Assembly: GCA_002633025.1 (NCBI GenBank)
Contig: NMRB01000177.1
Location: 120,251-184,250 of the forward strand
Direction: 5' to 3'
Source: Notospermus geniculatus
Lineage: Eukaryota > Nemertea > Pilidiophora > Heteronemertea > Lineidae
DNA: 64,000 nt
Shown here one piece after another: positions 37,354 through 51,369 of the stretch. Each line of letters begins with the position of its first letter. Position 1 is the stretch's first letter. Position numbers and translations under genes: made by a program. The notes under the pieces were generated by a model, which was not told where the DNA came from, searched no databases, and saw nothing but the letters and a program-made list of their open reading frames with translations.

Positions 37354-40300
37354 GGCCTACATGCCTGTACAGTACATGTAGGTACTACATCATAGGCCTA
37401 CATCACATATCATAGGCGTAAAACATACATCCGCATTTGAGCACCACTGGCGAATGCAGACGTGGGAACCAATCAGAGAGCTTGTTACTTACATGTAGTA
37501 ACGATGGTTCTGATTGGCTGAGGGGAAAGGTCAAGGTCAAGGGGCGCAGTATAGGCCTATCATCAGATAGAGAATACATGGAATATCTGTCCACGATTTT
37601 GGATCCGACAGGCCTCCTCGGCAGGAAAACTGTCGTTATCAATTTCCATCCGATCACAAAGTTTGGTTCAAAAGAACCGTGGAGTATTTTCATCCCTTTT
37701 ATCACTTCAATCAGCAAATATTGAGACAGAGTTTTGCTCGACCGAACTCGACCTTTCCCGTTCGATCCCTCGCACGAGATGATAACCAAATACCTCTAAT
37801 TCGAGACTATTAAGACGGAATCAAAACGAAATAACCTTTCTATGCCAAGAGAGTTATGGAAAATGCGCATCGTTTTTGAGGATTTAATAACTTGGTAAAC
37901 GAAATGACAATTTATTTACGTTATCTCCAATTGCTGTTTCGAGTTTGACATCCGCGACCGGCGCATATAAACCCTGGAGAATCGTTCGAAAACATTGTTA
38001 TAACCTCTTACGGAGAGCGAGGCCCCTGATTTATCGGCCGGTAAACGGAAGAAATATTCATGGAGGGCGGTACAGGTTATTTGGATGTTTGTCCTTATCT
38101 CAAGTTTACCCAGGGGGATCGAGAGGCGGCGGTGTACGGCCCTCACCGAGTTCTTCCACGCGACACCAGAAGTTGGCAATTACGCTCCAAGCTTAAGTTC
38201 TCTTGGAGGCTCTGCTTGTGGACATTGCATTAAGATTTCAATTTGCGATCAACCAGTCATTCTCGGCTTTCCATTTTCCTTGCTACGTTATCATAATTGA
38301 AAATCTAAGTTTTCAAAGCCGCTGTCCCGGCTGATTCATAACGACTGAGATAAGCAAGGCGAATAAATCGCTCTGCGATCCTAGCCCCGCCGTGTAATTA
38401 TTCTACATGTTAAATGTCAAATTCGGTGATCGTTCTCCCTGTGACGGTGTTAAACCTCGTCCCGGTGGTCCAGGTGGAGAGTCCGTCACACTTACTGAGA
38501 CAAACATACAGAATTCGTGAACGACGTAACTGTCGCAAATACTAGTATGTTAATACCAAAAATAGTCGTAGATGTACCGTACGTATTCTCAACAAACATG
38601 ACTGGCTTATTTAAATTTCCCGCCACTCTACAACCCAATCAGCGCGTGCCGCTTGCCCCACCTAGTCCCGATTTTTCACCAATCACACCGCGTGTAACTA
38701 TAGGGCACACCACACCGCACTAGGCCTACCATTGATTGTTTCATGTATTTCAGGTGAGATACGAAAGGCCAATGATTGAAACTAACATTATTTTATCGCC
38801 AAGATAGCCAGGAAAGTAAAGAATGATTAGATCGGTTTTTTTGGTGCGTTTGGGCAAATGTGAGGGCGACGCGATTGATTGGAAGGGACTTCAACGCACC
38901 AAAGAGTTAAATCTGAACAGCGTTACGAATATCTAATAGTTCGGTGATTTGATAACAATTTAACTTTAATAGTCCCTCTTATCTTACAAATCAGATTCGA
39001 TTAAGAAATATCGTATGCATCGGACTCATTCAGATGTATTTTAGCACCTTTTGTGGCGCGAAGGAGACACATTACGGGCGCCTGAATAACGCCTTTGTTT
39101 GGTTAAGAATGACCGAAATCTCCAAACTAGCTCATGACTGCATAATTACTCATTTATAAACTGATATCATCTTCAGCGTCAGCGTTCAGAGATTGTTCAT
39201 TTGAGTATCAAAATATGCAAAGTGACAGTGTACATCTTATCCAAGAATGACTTCTTATCACCAGCGTCTTTCGCCGGGGCCTCTGACGTACTCTAGAACA
39301 GCTATTTCCTCGCTTTTGTCGCCGATAATTGAGTTATTTCGAGTCTTGCTTGATTATAAACATGAATTCAGCTCTCGTGGTTATCTATGAAGCGATCGGG
39401 GGCCGTTCCTGGCTGTTTTCTGCACGTTTCGCCACATTAGCATAGCTATCTCTCGTCGGTTCACTACAACCGCCATTCTGATAAAACCAACGTTATTTGA
39501 ATATAAAATCATTCGGCTTTCTCCTGCATATATGACGCTGGCTTATCTTAGCAATATTCTGCAGATTTTCTTTCCGAGGTGAGTCATTAATCACCGAGTT
39601 TATTTCACATCCCCGATTCCCTAGGACATAAATCCTTACTCCTGACGAACAGAGATAAGCGAGGCCGTGTCTGATAAACATGATGAATCGTCTCCCTAGA
39701 AGGGTTTCCCAGCTCCGAAACCACACAGATAGTGTACAGAAGATTTACCTAACGAATCTAGATATAAAATAAACCAGGGAGATCGTACGCAAAAGGATGG
39801 TCTCCACTGATAAAATTTAAAACAAAAGCTCTATAAAAGTATATAAATACACAGCCAGTCGGTTGATGCCGGGGACGGAACAAGGTTCTGTCTGGTACGG
39901 TTTGGGCGTACGGTACCGTGTAGGTGTTCTGATCAAACGCCGCAGGGCGAGGGATTTAAAACATCCTTCGTCTCTCACATATTGTGGGTTTCACCATGAC
40001 TCGCTTTCACCAAATTGCGATGAAAGTGTCTGATAGAATTTGGAAGTGCGGCACATCGGCAGAGAGAGGAAGACATGGTTGGAAAAAGGACATTGAAGGT
40101 TGCTGTATTCAATATTTGTGTCCGTTTTTTACAACATTCACGCCTTCTTCAACTAGGAAAGGAAAGCAACGTACATTCAGACCGATCAGGAAAGACCTAC
40201 CTAATTTCTGGGCTCATAATAATTTGCATACGGATGGGATATTCAATGGAGTTCAAGTCGGGAGGTGAATGGTGCATATTCGAAATGCAATGGATTTCTT

Positions 40301-42887
40301 AAAAGTGTTCTCCATACTGGAATTGGCACCAGTTCAAAGCATAGCAAAATAGCTTGAAATCATGTTTGAAGAAAAACGGGAAGAGGATAGAACTACAACC
40401 ATATTTAACTGGAATAGGACATTCGTAACAAACGACGATATCGTATAGAGTGATACGTTTTGTTGGTGGTAAGGAGCAGTTTCAGCATACATTCGTGATT
40501 GTTGTGGTCCCTATTCCCCTCGTTTTTGCCCTGCATGCCCAACGATGCCTTGTACGAGAGAGGTTGGACTTCTGAGCCGGGCGTAAACATTGGCCTTCAA
40601 CACAAACAAAAAAGCGAAACGGAATGGTACAAAATACAAAAAAATCGGAATGAAAAAGATATTTGAGAAAATAGAGCACTTCATACTGACATGTAATATG
40701 AATGAAGCGAACGTGTAAACAAGAAATGGGTACAGAAAACGCAAAACTTAAAATTCTTGATACATAATTGGATGTAAAACTAACTGGAACAAGTAGAAGA
40801 ATTTTAGTTCTTACTCACTGAATTTTGATGAGCGAGACAAAGTTTTCATCGCTCATGACGAAACCTGTCCAGTAATCCACTGAATCTGCAATAGCAATCA
40901 TCCAAATGATAATGCGCGCTTTTATCATTTTTATACACTTTAAAGCAACGCAAGTGAACTATACGTATCAGATTTTCAATTTAATCGCGATAAAAATGTA
41001 CATACACGTACATACGTTTGTACGTAGTCTCTATTTGTCATGGAAGTGCAATCGTTTTCCCTATCATTAAGATATTCATCGGCAACAAACCACTGCTGTA
41101 AATTATTGCCAGGATAGTAGGCCTACAAGATCCCATCATGAAAAATAAGGATTTTCTGTGCCAAATTTCTGATAAAATAGGGCTACATGCACATGTATAC
41201 ACTAAAAATACCGGTAAACGTAAAATTATTCCATTTCAAAGAAATATAGAAAACGCCGTGACTATTTGCAAACGTATAAATTTGCCTAAAATTTCGCTGT
41301 GGAAATATCATCTTTTCTTAATTTACACAGCAAAATGTGAGCGGGGCAGAAATTAATGAATTAAATTGGTACTTCCTGTGTAAATAAAAATTCACCTCCT
41401 AGTTACACATCATGCTGTGCAAATAGCCCCGTCCTATAGAAAATTAAGTTCACTCTATAATTACATGTACATGTACATGTATTAGCTTAAAGAACTTACA
41501 GCCTACCTACCTTGATATTCTCAGAGATTCCGACATCGTAGGCCTATTCACGTTTTTTTTCTATGTACAGTACGCCATAATAAAAGCACCTTTTTTAGTA
41601 AAAATACATAAGATTATAGGAGACCTATTTTTTTCTCAAATATCAATATGATATCCGAAACTATCGTGAAATAGGATATGGAATACCTACAAAATCACAA
41701 GAGTGTACGATGCTAATTTTTGTTCAGAGCACATTAACACAGCGGTTATTTGATACATGTCGTACACTGATGAATGGCCACGGAAAAACTCTACAATTCA
41801 TTTCCCAGTCCTTATTCATTGAAATAACTTTTCAATCTTCATTCATGGGCACGCGCTCATTTCAACCACGAAGTCACCTGAACCACCTTTTGTCTCTTTA
41901 TAGCGTAAAATGCAAAGGTATGCCGTTGCATAACCTAGATACGGGAGGAGACTTTATCAGCAGCCTGCACGGAGCTGCGGCGGTGAGATAACTCGGTCCA
42001 CACCGCCCTAGGCGACCGGAGAGTCGCAGCAAAGATGATGGAGACCGCACGGCCCGTGCCCTCAGTCGCTCAAGCCGCGTGTCACAACCACTGCGTCTAT
42101 TGACTCCGGAGGTTTTCATAACGCACGTTCTTTATCATACATCCGCACTCCTCCGGTTCTTAATTACTTCAACGCCAGTGAATTTTCTATATAAGAAATA
42201 AATTGGCGCTTTTTCTTTGTTGGATTAACCGAACATGGAGCAACAATCAAGGAAGAATATAGCGCAGTGGCAACACTAAATTACCGGGAGGACAATATTG
42301 TTATTCTTCACGTTAATAAGATTTTGACGGGGACAATATGAGATTGTTGCGAGCGTCCGACAGCATGGATCTGTAGCTCGATAGATAAACTTGGTTTAGT
42401 TAACTTAACAAGCCCTCCACAATGACAAGCATGAATATTGATAACCACACGAGCTCAGGTTGCTGCTTGTCCGAATTCTTTGAGATTTAGGTCCATCTCG
42501 GTTTTATTTTCATGTAAGAAGGTTTGCCCAGGGCCGACGTCACTAATCCAAACCTCACACAGAAAGGATCGAGATGATGCAGATTAGACAGCGACACAAG
42601 TTACGCAAACGCTTGTTTCTCGTTTCAAGTTCTCTTAAAAAAGGTTTATTGTTGAGAAAGTTTACCCAGGGTGGAACTCACGATACCAAAGATAATGAAG
42701 ACCTCATAAAAAATCTAAATTGCTCCCTCGGCAGTCTGTTAGGCGTACAGTTGAGCATGTTGATGGTAAAAACGTTTACTGAGGGCGGAGTCGTACGAAT
42801 AATCATTTGACTATAAAATTATTTCAACTTGGCGTTGCTGTGAGTGGCCTCCCGAATTAAGCAGAACATCAGAAGTTACAGCCCCTA
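37354..42887. other. Non-coding region, nothing recognised
   Basis: This 5.5 kb has many short frames, none recognisable. The 37350-37430 part is dense in TAGGCCTA and TACATG motifs. Confidence 0.45.
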
Positions 42888-43135
42888 AAGGCCCGTCTAC
42901 ACGATCATACATTTGTTGAAAACATCATCATACATTTGTGTGATGATGTTCATGGACAAATGTATGATCGGTGTGGACCGTTTTCCCAACAAACTTGAAT
43001 AGCATCCAACACGTATGATGATGTTCAAACTTTTAGCTGCATTGTGTAGACGGAAATCCACAACAAGCATGGACATCATCATACAAATGTATGATGATGT
43101 TTTGAACAAAATGTATGATCGTGTAGACGGGCCTT
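42888..43135. mobile_element. 248-bp MITE with about 60-bp terminal inverted repeats
   Basis: The left end begins AAGGCCCGTCTACACGATCA and the right end is its inverted repeat; the arms match for about 60 bases with few mismatches. The arms contain repeated CATCATCATACATTTG. No target duplication is obvious, so the superfamily is not assigned. A run of 13 C follows at 43145. Confidence 0.8.
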
Positions 43136-43157
43136 GTACCAAAGCCCCCCCCCCCCC

Positions 43158-46100
43158 AAAAACTTGCTAATTAAACCCTCAAATCGAAGGGTTGTTTTCG
43201 TCAACATTTAATTTCATCCTTTCCTCTTCTACTGCATACTATTAAAGAAAACGAAGCTTTGCAAAGACTCACTTAATCAAAAATAGGGGTGTGAACGAAA
43301 TAAAATTGACGACACCGCACCAAATGGAGCCAAAGAATTGCTTTAAGTCCAAGGTTGCAAAAACAAACCACATATTCGAAATCTTTGTTGTACAAGTCAC
43401 GGTTTTTGAAAAAGAAGTTATTAATGACGAAACCAAAGGATCGTATTTTCTTACAGAAAAAAATCCCCGTCATTTAGGGGCGTTATACCTGCTGTTACAA
43501 AGTACCTCAAATCTTTCTCGAAAAACTTCACAAAGTTTAAGAATAAAAGTTAACAAAATACCACACACTTGAGTTATTTGTTAAATGGATACCTAATCAA
43601 TCATCATTAATTATTCTCATGTTTTACGGTCCTAATTTCAAAATCATTTTGAGTCATTATAAAACAAATCAAGCGGACAAAGAAACCTATTTATCCAGGC
43701 TAAATTAACTGCTCCATAATACGTAGGAAATCAACCGTTTTCTAACTGTAAAGATATATTAATGAAACTGTCTTCAATACTTTAATAAACGAGCAGAGGA
43801 AGGAGACAGTCTGACACTGTGTCTGTAACCAGTGGTTTGTATGAGAAATGACAGTGACGCCCATTGGAAAGTAGTATAGGAGGGCTCTCGAGTTTTTCAA
43901 AGCACCTCCAACCCAAAGAGGGCTTCATTCCGTCATATCCGCCTGGCATTTTTGCCATACAGGCCTATAGGCCCATATCTTCATACAGAGACATTCGGAT
44001 TCCCAATCCAGGGGAACATGATCAAACTGAATGTTGGAATAGTTCGAATGAAGAACTTTGACCCTTCATGTTTTTTCTTCGGATTGTAAGCGGAAGTAGG
44101 AATTGGTTTGGCATTATCATGGCTATGTGAGTATTCGGAAATAGCCAATTTCTTGTATTTTCAACCAGGCACACTGTAAATGTTAATAAATTACAAGTTT
44201 GTTTCGGTGAAAGATTTTGTTCTTTCGTTTTTTGAGTTAAAGTACAACACCGTGGATCAAGCCCCTCCCCAAGACGAAGACGAAAAATAACGACTGACCA
44301 AAGAAGCCACAGTTTTCCATGTTGGGCCAAACCAACCTCCCGATCCGAAAAACCAAGAGTTGCCATGGTGGCGGTTGCCTTTTCGCAAAGAATGAGAAGT
44401 GAATGCCGACCAAAGGATATGTACACGTATCACCAGACAAATATCGAGTTGACTGGGAGGACAATATTCCTGTCCATAGACGTGTTGCTGACGGATGCCA
44501 CGTCGATCAACTGCCCAGTGACGTGCGAGTGTCGCCCCTGGACCACATCCGTCAGAAAATGAAACCGTCATGGTCGACTACTTCCGAAGATCATCGGCAG
44601 TCTCCGGAGGACTAAACATGGCACGTTTTTCTCATTGTCAGCCATGGTTGACAGAAGAAAACATGCCCCATTTCGTTCCTAAATGACTGCTACTCAATGA
44701 ACTAGCAATTAAAAGAGACTGGGATTTGAATCATTTTGCGCACCAGTCGGCCGTGTAGACATTCACAAATGATTTTCAAAATGTCATTTAACGTGTTTCG
44801 GATGTAGCCTACCGGCATCGATGTGGACTTTCCGTGGCACGGCACGGGGAAAAGGTGACCAAAGAACAGCGCAAATAGCAGTAAACGGAAAACCGGCAGA
44901 AAAACAAAGACCGAGCAATCAGCTGGTAGGCCTAACTGATAAACTAATAGCAGTGGAAGATTTACATGATTAAAGAAATCTTTGAATTTCACAAGAGGAC
45001 GTTATTTTCAAGGACGCACCGAGCCTCCTCTGACGTCATCAGCGCCAGATCTGGTCGCCAGCCAATGAAATAGAGTGCCGGCTTTCTCATTGATGATTCA
45101 ACACTAGCGTTTATCTTTTTGGGAGATCTCAACCATGAGTCAAAGTTACTGTTACCGGGTGTAATCGCCTATGCAAAGAGATAGCAAATGTCAGTGGGGA
45201 TCGACATAACACGTGATATATATCCCGGAAAATACCGAAGTTCAGCGTTGTTATTGTTGTGGAACGATTTGACTGCGGAATGCAATTCGTGAAATTATAT
45301 TTTTTTCCGTGTAGGATTTACTTTTATTTGCTATCGCATTTTTTTCCATAAAAAGATCATTGCATTTTACGCAAAAAGTGGCCTAACCACAGAGACTGCC
45401 ACGCGTGATTTTGATTAGCTTATGGATGACCCGTACAAACAAGGGAACATGGACTATTTTTCGCAGAAATACGCACAACGAATTCAACCACAACAGGCAA
45501 CTTTCGAGGCAGTCAACATGGTAAACATGACAAAACGGACCAGAAAACTACTACATTAATTCCATTTCTGAAAAGAAAACATCCTTGAAGGAATGAATTT
45601 AAAAAACAGTAATGAAACGTTTCATGGCGTTCATTAGATTCCTGAGAAGTAGGCTACCTTATATGGTTTTCGAAATCCAATTAATTACCAATTAACGTGA
45701 TGGCAATTAAAGAACTTGACTAAGCCTTAGTTGATGCAAGATACGTTGACTGAAAGAGAGAGTGCATTCACGGGGTAGAAATAACAGAAGATCTCGTCTA
45801 CGATTCCTGCTACTGATTTATTGTTAGATCATTTTGATAGATACAGGCGCAGAGCCGTGACGCAGCATGAAAAACAAAAAGACGCCATTTTGAAATTGGA
45901 TGCTGTGGACGCACCAAGGTCAACACTGTTTTGCTTTGGATGCAGATCAAATTTCAAATTTGATTTCATATACGGGTCCTGCCTCAGTCCTTCTAAAGAG
46001 ATAATATGATGATATTTGACGATTGAAAAAGTTATTCAACGTTGATGCCCATCCTATGATGGCGACATGCAACAGCCTGACTGCCCATCAAAAACAGAAG

Positions 46101-46703
46101 ACAACAGACTCAAGAGCCAGGTCGGTCAATCAGTCATAAAAGACCAATTTGCAAATCATCAAAACGACATACCTTATTACCTGAGGGTAATTATACCAGT
46201 ATACTCGCCTTTCAAATAATACGCTGCATGTACAAACTAGGATAAAAGAACAGTTGTTACACTTGGTGATGTTTTGAAACAAGTGATTGAGACAACAGCC
46301 GTTGATAGACAATAGGTAGGGAGATTGGACAGTCTTATGTTCTCCCCAGTAACCGAGTCGCATACTTCCGTTATGAAAAATTAGCAGACCCTCGCGCTTT
46401 GCCAATAAAGCAATTACTCGAAGTGGGCTGCCGCGGTTTTTATAATGTATTGTTATTTCCTGATAAGGTATAATGTATTGTCTCACACGCACATTTATTT
46501 CAACTCAAATTATAACTGGTTTAAAATTAAATGACAAATGGGTGAATTGTCTAAACCTAAACTGGAGAACAAAAGTGATGATTTCCGTGATGGCTGGCCA
46601 TTGAATATGAGTTCACCGTTTCTTTATTTATATTTTCTTTCTTCACTTCAGCGTCACTGGTTGGACGACGAAACTATATGTGCGACAGTGAAAAAGTCAA
46701 AAT
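43158..46703. other. Non-coding region with one possible short ORF
   Basis: Apart from the 70-codon frame at 44403-44615, nothing here looks coding. No RNA gene or clear transposon was found. Confidence 0.4.
44403..44615 (+). CDS. Possible 70-codon ORF of unknown function
   Basis: A stop codon lies directly before the ATG, so this would be a complete small protein or a chance frame. The peptide is hydrophilic and mixed in charge (D-K-Y-R-V-D-W-E-D-N near residue 12), with no signal peptide, membrane segment or known motif. Overlapping frames are open on both strands, which weakens the case. I do not recognise it. Confidence 0.15.
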   Translation: MPTKGYVHVSPDKYRVDWEDNIPVHRRVADGCHVDQLPSDVRVSPLDHIRQKMKPSWSTTSEDHRQSPED

Positions 46704-46847
46704 CTGGGGCCATATTTATGAAGCTGTCGCAACTTTGCGTGCACGCAAATCTATTGTAAGGCAGTCAGTGAACAATAGGGCATGTGCAGCCAAACAATAG
46801 ACTTGCGTGCACGCAAAGTTGCGAAGGCTTCGTGAATATGCCCCCTG
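46704..46847. mobile_element. Foldback MITE, about 144 bp
   Basis: The left arm CTGGGGCCATATTTATGAAG runs into CAACTTTGCGTGCACGCAA. The right arm mirrors it, with TTGCGTGCACGCAAAGTTG and GAATATGCCCCCTGG. The outer motif GGGCCATATT resembles that of the element at 33414, so the two may be related. Confidence 0.7.
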
Positions 46848-47126
46848 GACGTTCACTAAATTTGCTGATCCGTTTTATACGGTTTACGTTGACTGGTTCC
46901 ATCGGCCATCCCTAAGGCGTGCACATGGAGAAAGGCCAGAGAAGCAGTCAAGAATTAAGAAACGGACCAGTGACCCACAACCGACAGATGTAGATTAGTT
47001 GTACTTGCCGTTATATAAAAACCATTTTTTATATATACATGTGACGAAAAAGTACGAGCTTTTCGTATTTACACCATTAGGCCTACTGTTATCCAAAGTA
47101 AAGCACAAAGATCGACACATAAAATG

Positions 47127-47295
47127 ATATAACACCAAGGTCGTCTCTGAATTTCGCAAGTTTTCGACCCCAATCGGGGTCTTCCTCAGGCACTTTCTAG
47201 AAGATTCACTCCTTGGATCTTCTAGAAAGTGCGTGAGGAAGACCCCGATTGGGGTCGAAAATTTGCGAAATTAAGAGACGACCTTTGTGTTATAT
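47127..47295. mobile_element. 169-bp palindromic MITE
   Basis: The outer arms ATATAACACCAAGGTCGTCT and AGACGACCTTTGTGTTATAT pair. The inner part repeats GACCCCAATCGGGGTCTTCC in inverted form, so about 80 bases pair with 80 around a short loop near 47212. TA at both ends would fit a mariner-type target but is not decisive. Confidence 0.75.
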
Positions 47296-50200
47296 CAGTA
47301 GGCCTACTGTGGTAACATGAGCCAACACCAATTCAGGCATCCTGGTCCTTATCACTTCGACTACAGACCCTACAAACGCTATGATGTTCACCAAGCAACG
47401 GATTGTCACAGCATCACTCAAGTGGAAAATTACCTTTAACAGGATTTGGCGATTTATGCAAACTAGTGGTGAATGTTGCACCTCAGGGTTGGAGAGGCGG
47501 GTGGACGTGTCAAGTTGGAATTGTTCTAAGGACAATGAGTTAACCACTCAAGAATCTACGAGGTGGATGTGTGGAAGACAAAGGTTTGAGATTTCACACA
47601 GCCACAACAAGTGATTCTGTATGTGGTTCACCCGCGAGGCTTCTTGAAGTGACACTCGCAATGACATCTTGTGACAGGCAGTCAATCCTCTTCGAGCCTG
47701 AAAAAGCCAAATAAAACCACATTATTAGGATCAGCATGATATTTTTGGTGGAAAATGGCATAACCAGGCTGCAATCCATTTATAGGGGTTCACAGGGAAG
47801 TGCTAGGCCTATGTTCTTATCCCGTGGCACATCACGCTAGATGCGATCTGATTCTTGTGGGCCTCAGCGCTAGGTTGGCCTATAAACACGGAATAAACAT
47901 ACATTGAATCTACCACATCATGTCGATGACACGAAAAACCATTGGCAACAAAAAAAACAACCCGAAAAAGTAGGCCTACACGTACCCCGGGCACGTACCT
48001 ATACTGCATTACATGAGCGTTAGTTCATGTACAGCTCATGAGCTATACAATGTAGGCCTATACTACCACTACAAATATGAACGACGCCTAGGCCTATTCT
48101 ATTGAACTTTAACAATTTTTTCCCTATGCAATTTGTAGTTGGATAAATGGGGGAAGGGTTGCAGCCTGGTTTGCCGTGTCAACCATCCTTTGAAGTCACA
48201 AAATTCCAAAAATCTGCAGCGATCAAGGAATTTGTGACATTCAAACATGGCGGTGTGTGGTTGACACTTTTATAGACTAGCCCTACGTCTGCGTATTCGC
48301 TCCGCTCTTCGCCGAGCGGAGTATTACGAGGGCAGGGACCAGTCTAGTCGACAAGCCTTACCTTGCTGATACTAGAGGGCAGCACCGTATAAACCGCGTG
48401 CCTGGTTCCCGCTTTGCCCTCCCAAGCTTAGAAAAAAGGAAACGCGTAGTTGCTGTCCCTTCTTTCTGAGCCAAGAGAAGTTTGAAGAATAATGCTTTAC
48501 GTTTAGGTTTGCCTGTTGAGATTAGTAGAAGTCAATGGTGGTCAGATGATTTGCAAGAACAGTCTGAACCAGTTCCTTTGTGAACCCTCTCCGTGAAACC
48601 CCTGGCCATAAACTTCCTGATCATGAAGATGGAACCTACGGATTTATGGCTTGTGAATCCAATCATAGGACAAGAATGATGGCCCAGGAAGAAGCTGGAA
48701 GCGACCAGGAGTTATTATCTGCGCCCACTCGCGGTTTAAAAAGTAAACATTGTTTCCATGTAGATTGACCGCACGCGCTATTGTGACTTGACCATTGTCC
48801 GGCTGAGTCGCCTGTCCTGTGATTTATGAAAACCAACGCAGTGTGTCAAAGTAAATAGACAATTTTATTGCTTATCTTGGATGCAGACGACTCTGGGTGA
48901 ACGGACGGTCAGTTTTGCTATATTTCATAGTCTGACGAAAATTTCCCGTCACTGAGGACTGGGTTTCATCGACAAAGAAAGTTCTGAAATCATGTGGAGG
49001 ACGCAAGAAGACACCGAAACGAAAAAAATGCAGAAATTGTTTTTTACAAATTGATACAGTAGTGTTTCATCGATTTTGCTGATTAGGCTACCGTATTGCA
49101 CTTTTTCACAAAGGTTGGTGTCGACGACCACAGACGTCGATTCATGCCTCTAGGGTGTTAGAAAAATTGCGCTGACCAATCACGGACGGACGGACATGAG
49201 CGTCTTCGGACATCGTGCTTTCTTGAACTGGAGGATGCAAGATGAAAGAGAAAAAACAAAGAAAATTTCAACAAGTTGATGTAAGAAACCATGACGACGA
49301 TGTTTTAGGTAGGAGACAACATGTGTTCGAACCTCAACGCTCCCTTTTTCATCGTAAATTAGTTGTGGAAAAGACGTGTTTTTTTCTGAGTGAAACTAAG
49401 AAATACGCAGGTATATGATGGCTTTGTGGTTATGCTAATGATATCCGACCCCAATCTAAACGATGACAGGATTTTAATCGAAATGAGACCCTAATTAGGA
49501 AGAATCTTATTAAACAACGCCGCGGAATTCGTCAGTGCTGTTGCCGCGCACGCGCTGGCACGGTAATCTGCAGCCAAAATATACAATGACCCGAGTGCGC
49601 ACAATGGGTTGCAGAGTATCTCCAATAACGGCATCGGAGTCTAATCTTCGCCGATAACGAAAAGATGAGAAGAGAGAGGTCTACTGTCAACAATTGGCGG
49701 ATTGCTAGGATGTCGAATTTCTAGACGGCATGAATCGAATTTCCGTTCTCTTGCTGATGATTTCCAAATTAACGCCGTCAATTTCCATATTGAAACGCCT
49801 GAGATTACGGATGTTAGGAACTTTTACTCAGACGCATTCCTTCCACGAGATGTAGACACAATCTTTTCTGCTCCATCAACAAGACTCTGGTCCTGCCAGC
49901 AATTTTTGGTCTCGGCCCGACTTCGACGCAAAAAATAACGGCCTGTTTGTTGGGCCGATGTCACTTGACTGGGGGGGGGGGGATATTTCCTCCGTCTGGT
50001 GGTTCATCACAAACAGACGCTGTCCCTACGACTCGAGGTGAAATAAACTTGGCTACCTTGCTTCATTAGGAGCCGATACCTCCCTTAACACTGATTCACC
50101 CTGGCTGAATCATTTAATAACCCCAATTAAATCTGAGATCACTTTAGCACAGTTTGCTTTGGAAACAATAGTTTTACGACCGGGTAACAACGAAAAGCAA

Positions 50201-51290
50201 CAATAAAACTTTCTCAAAATGCCTCTGTTACAACTATGCATCTTTATGACTATAATCCTTAATCGGCTGATTCTCGCTCAATTATTCCTATTATATTTCT
50301 ATGATAATCCTTATTGTCCACGAATGACGGACCTAGCCAACTGAGAGCAAAACTGAGGCTAGTAAATTTTACGTCAGGGGTGGAGTTGCATGGTGACCCT
50401 GCGTCAAAATCCCGCGAGACTTTGGGACTAAATTTGCATACGACTCCGAGCGCGGCGCTCATCTCTCAGCGTTCAAACATCGGTGGCAATTGATTGTCAA
50501 TACTTGCCATTTGTGTACCAGAATTACATTAAAATCATATTCACCGGGGTAAATGATGCGGAAATCTGTATCTCAATGCAAAACGGCCTTCGGCGAGATT
50601 GCGAAAACCATGGGAATCGTCTCGCCGTAGGCTCTCAGGACGTGCGTCGTGCGCGCGCCGGTCAATGCGCAGCCTTGATGATATAAATCACATAAATATT
50701 GTCTGTTTTCTATGAATGCTTCCATGAATGCATTGATGAAGCACCAGTTACAAAGGTGGCGTCATTGTCCGGTTGATGGCCGGGGAAATGACCCGCTTCC
50801 CCTGCGTGATAGGTTTACACTTATGAATCACGGTCGGACACTTTCGCTGAATACCGTTTTGTTTATGGCCGCCATCTTGTTGAATTACAAGGAAATGAAA
50901 GTTGAAAGTAACGTTTCCATCATTATTGTCTGATAGCATTTTACGTCCGAGAGGTGCGCGCCGTGCACAAAAAGATAAGTCTCGTGTCTCACTAAATCAT
51001 TTCTCGCGCGAAGGAACGGTCAGTTTATTTCAACCGCGGCCATTGAATTATCAACGATTGTTGACCCACCCTATAAATACAACAAAATTCCTGAATATAC
51101 TGTAGGCCTAGCTCCTCCAGCTATTTATACAAGCATACAAGGAAGCCTAGTGTCACACCACAGAAAGATGTAATTTCAGTGCAAAAAGACGACTGTCCAC
51201 CACCTCTCTGTTGGTTATTTGGCCGAAACACGAATTTCCGCAGCGAATTACAATGATTCTAGTCTGAAGAGAAATCGTCTGTTTTCATAC
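47296..51290. other. Non-coding region between MITEs and the VWA gene
   Basis: No supported gene in 4 kb. TAGGCCTA occurs repeatedly at 47.3-48.1 kb. A small GC hairpin CTCCGCTC/GAGCGGAG lies near 48300, and a poly-G run near 49972. Confidence 0.45.
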
Positions 51291-51296
51291 TTTATT
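51291..51296 (-). terminator. Polyadenylation signal AATAAA of the VWA gene
   Basis: AATAAA on the minus strand lies 74 bases beyond the stop codon of the VWA gene, a normal place for a poly(A) signal with a short 3' UTR. Confidence 0.55.
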
Positions 51297-51369
51297 TACT
51301 GGCTAACGGTGCAGAATGGGGACTCCATATGAAATGCACGGAATTGCCAGAATCAACAGTACATGTAGT

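Noticed and set aside
44022-44426. 134-codon minus-strand ORF
   Set aside because: Overlaps other open frames on both strands and has no recognisable domain, signal peptide or splice context.
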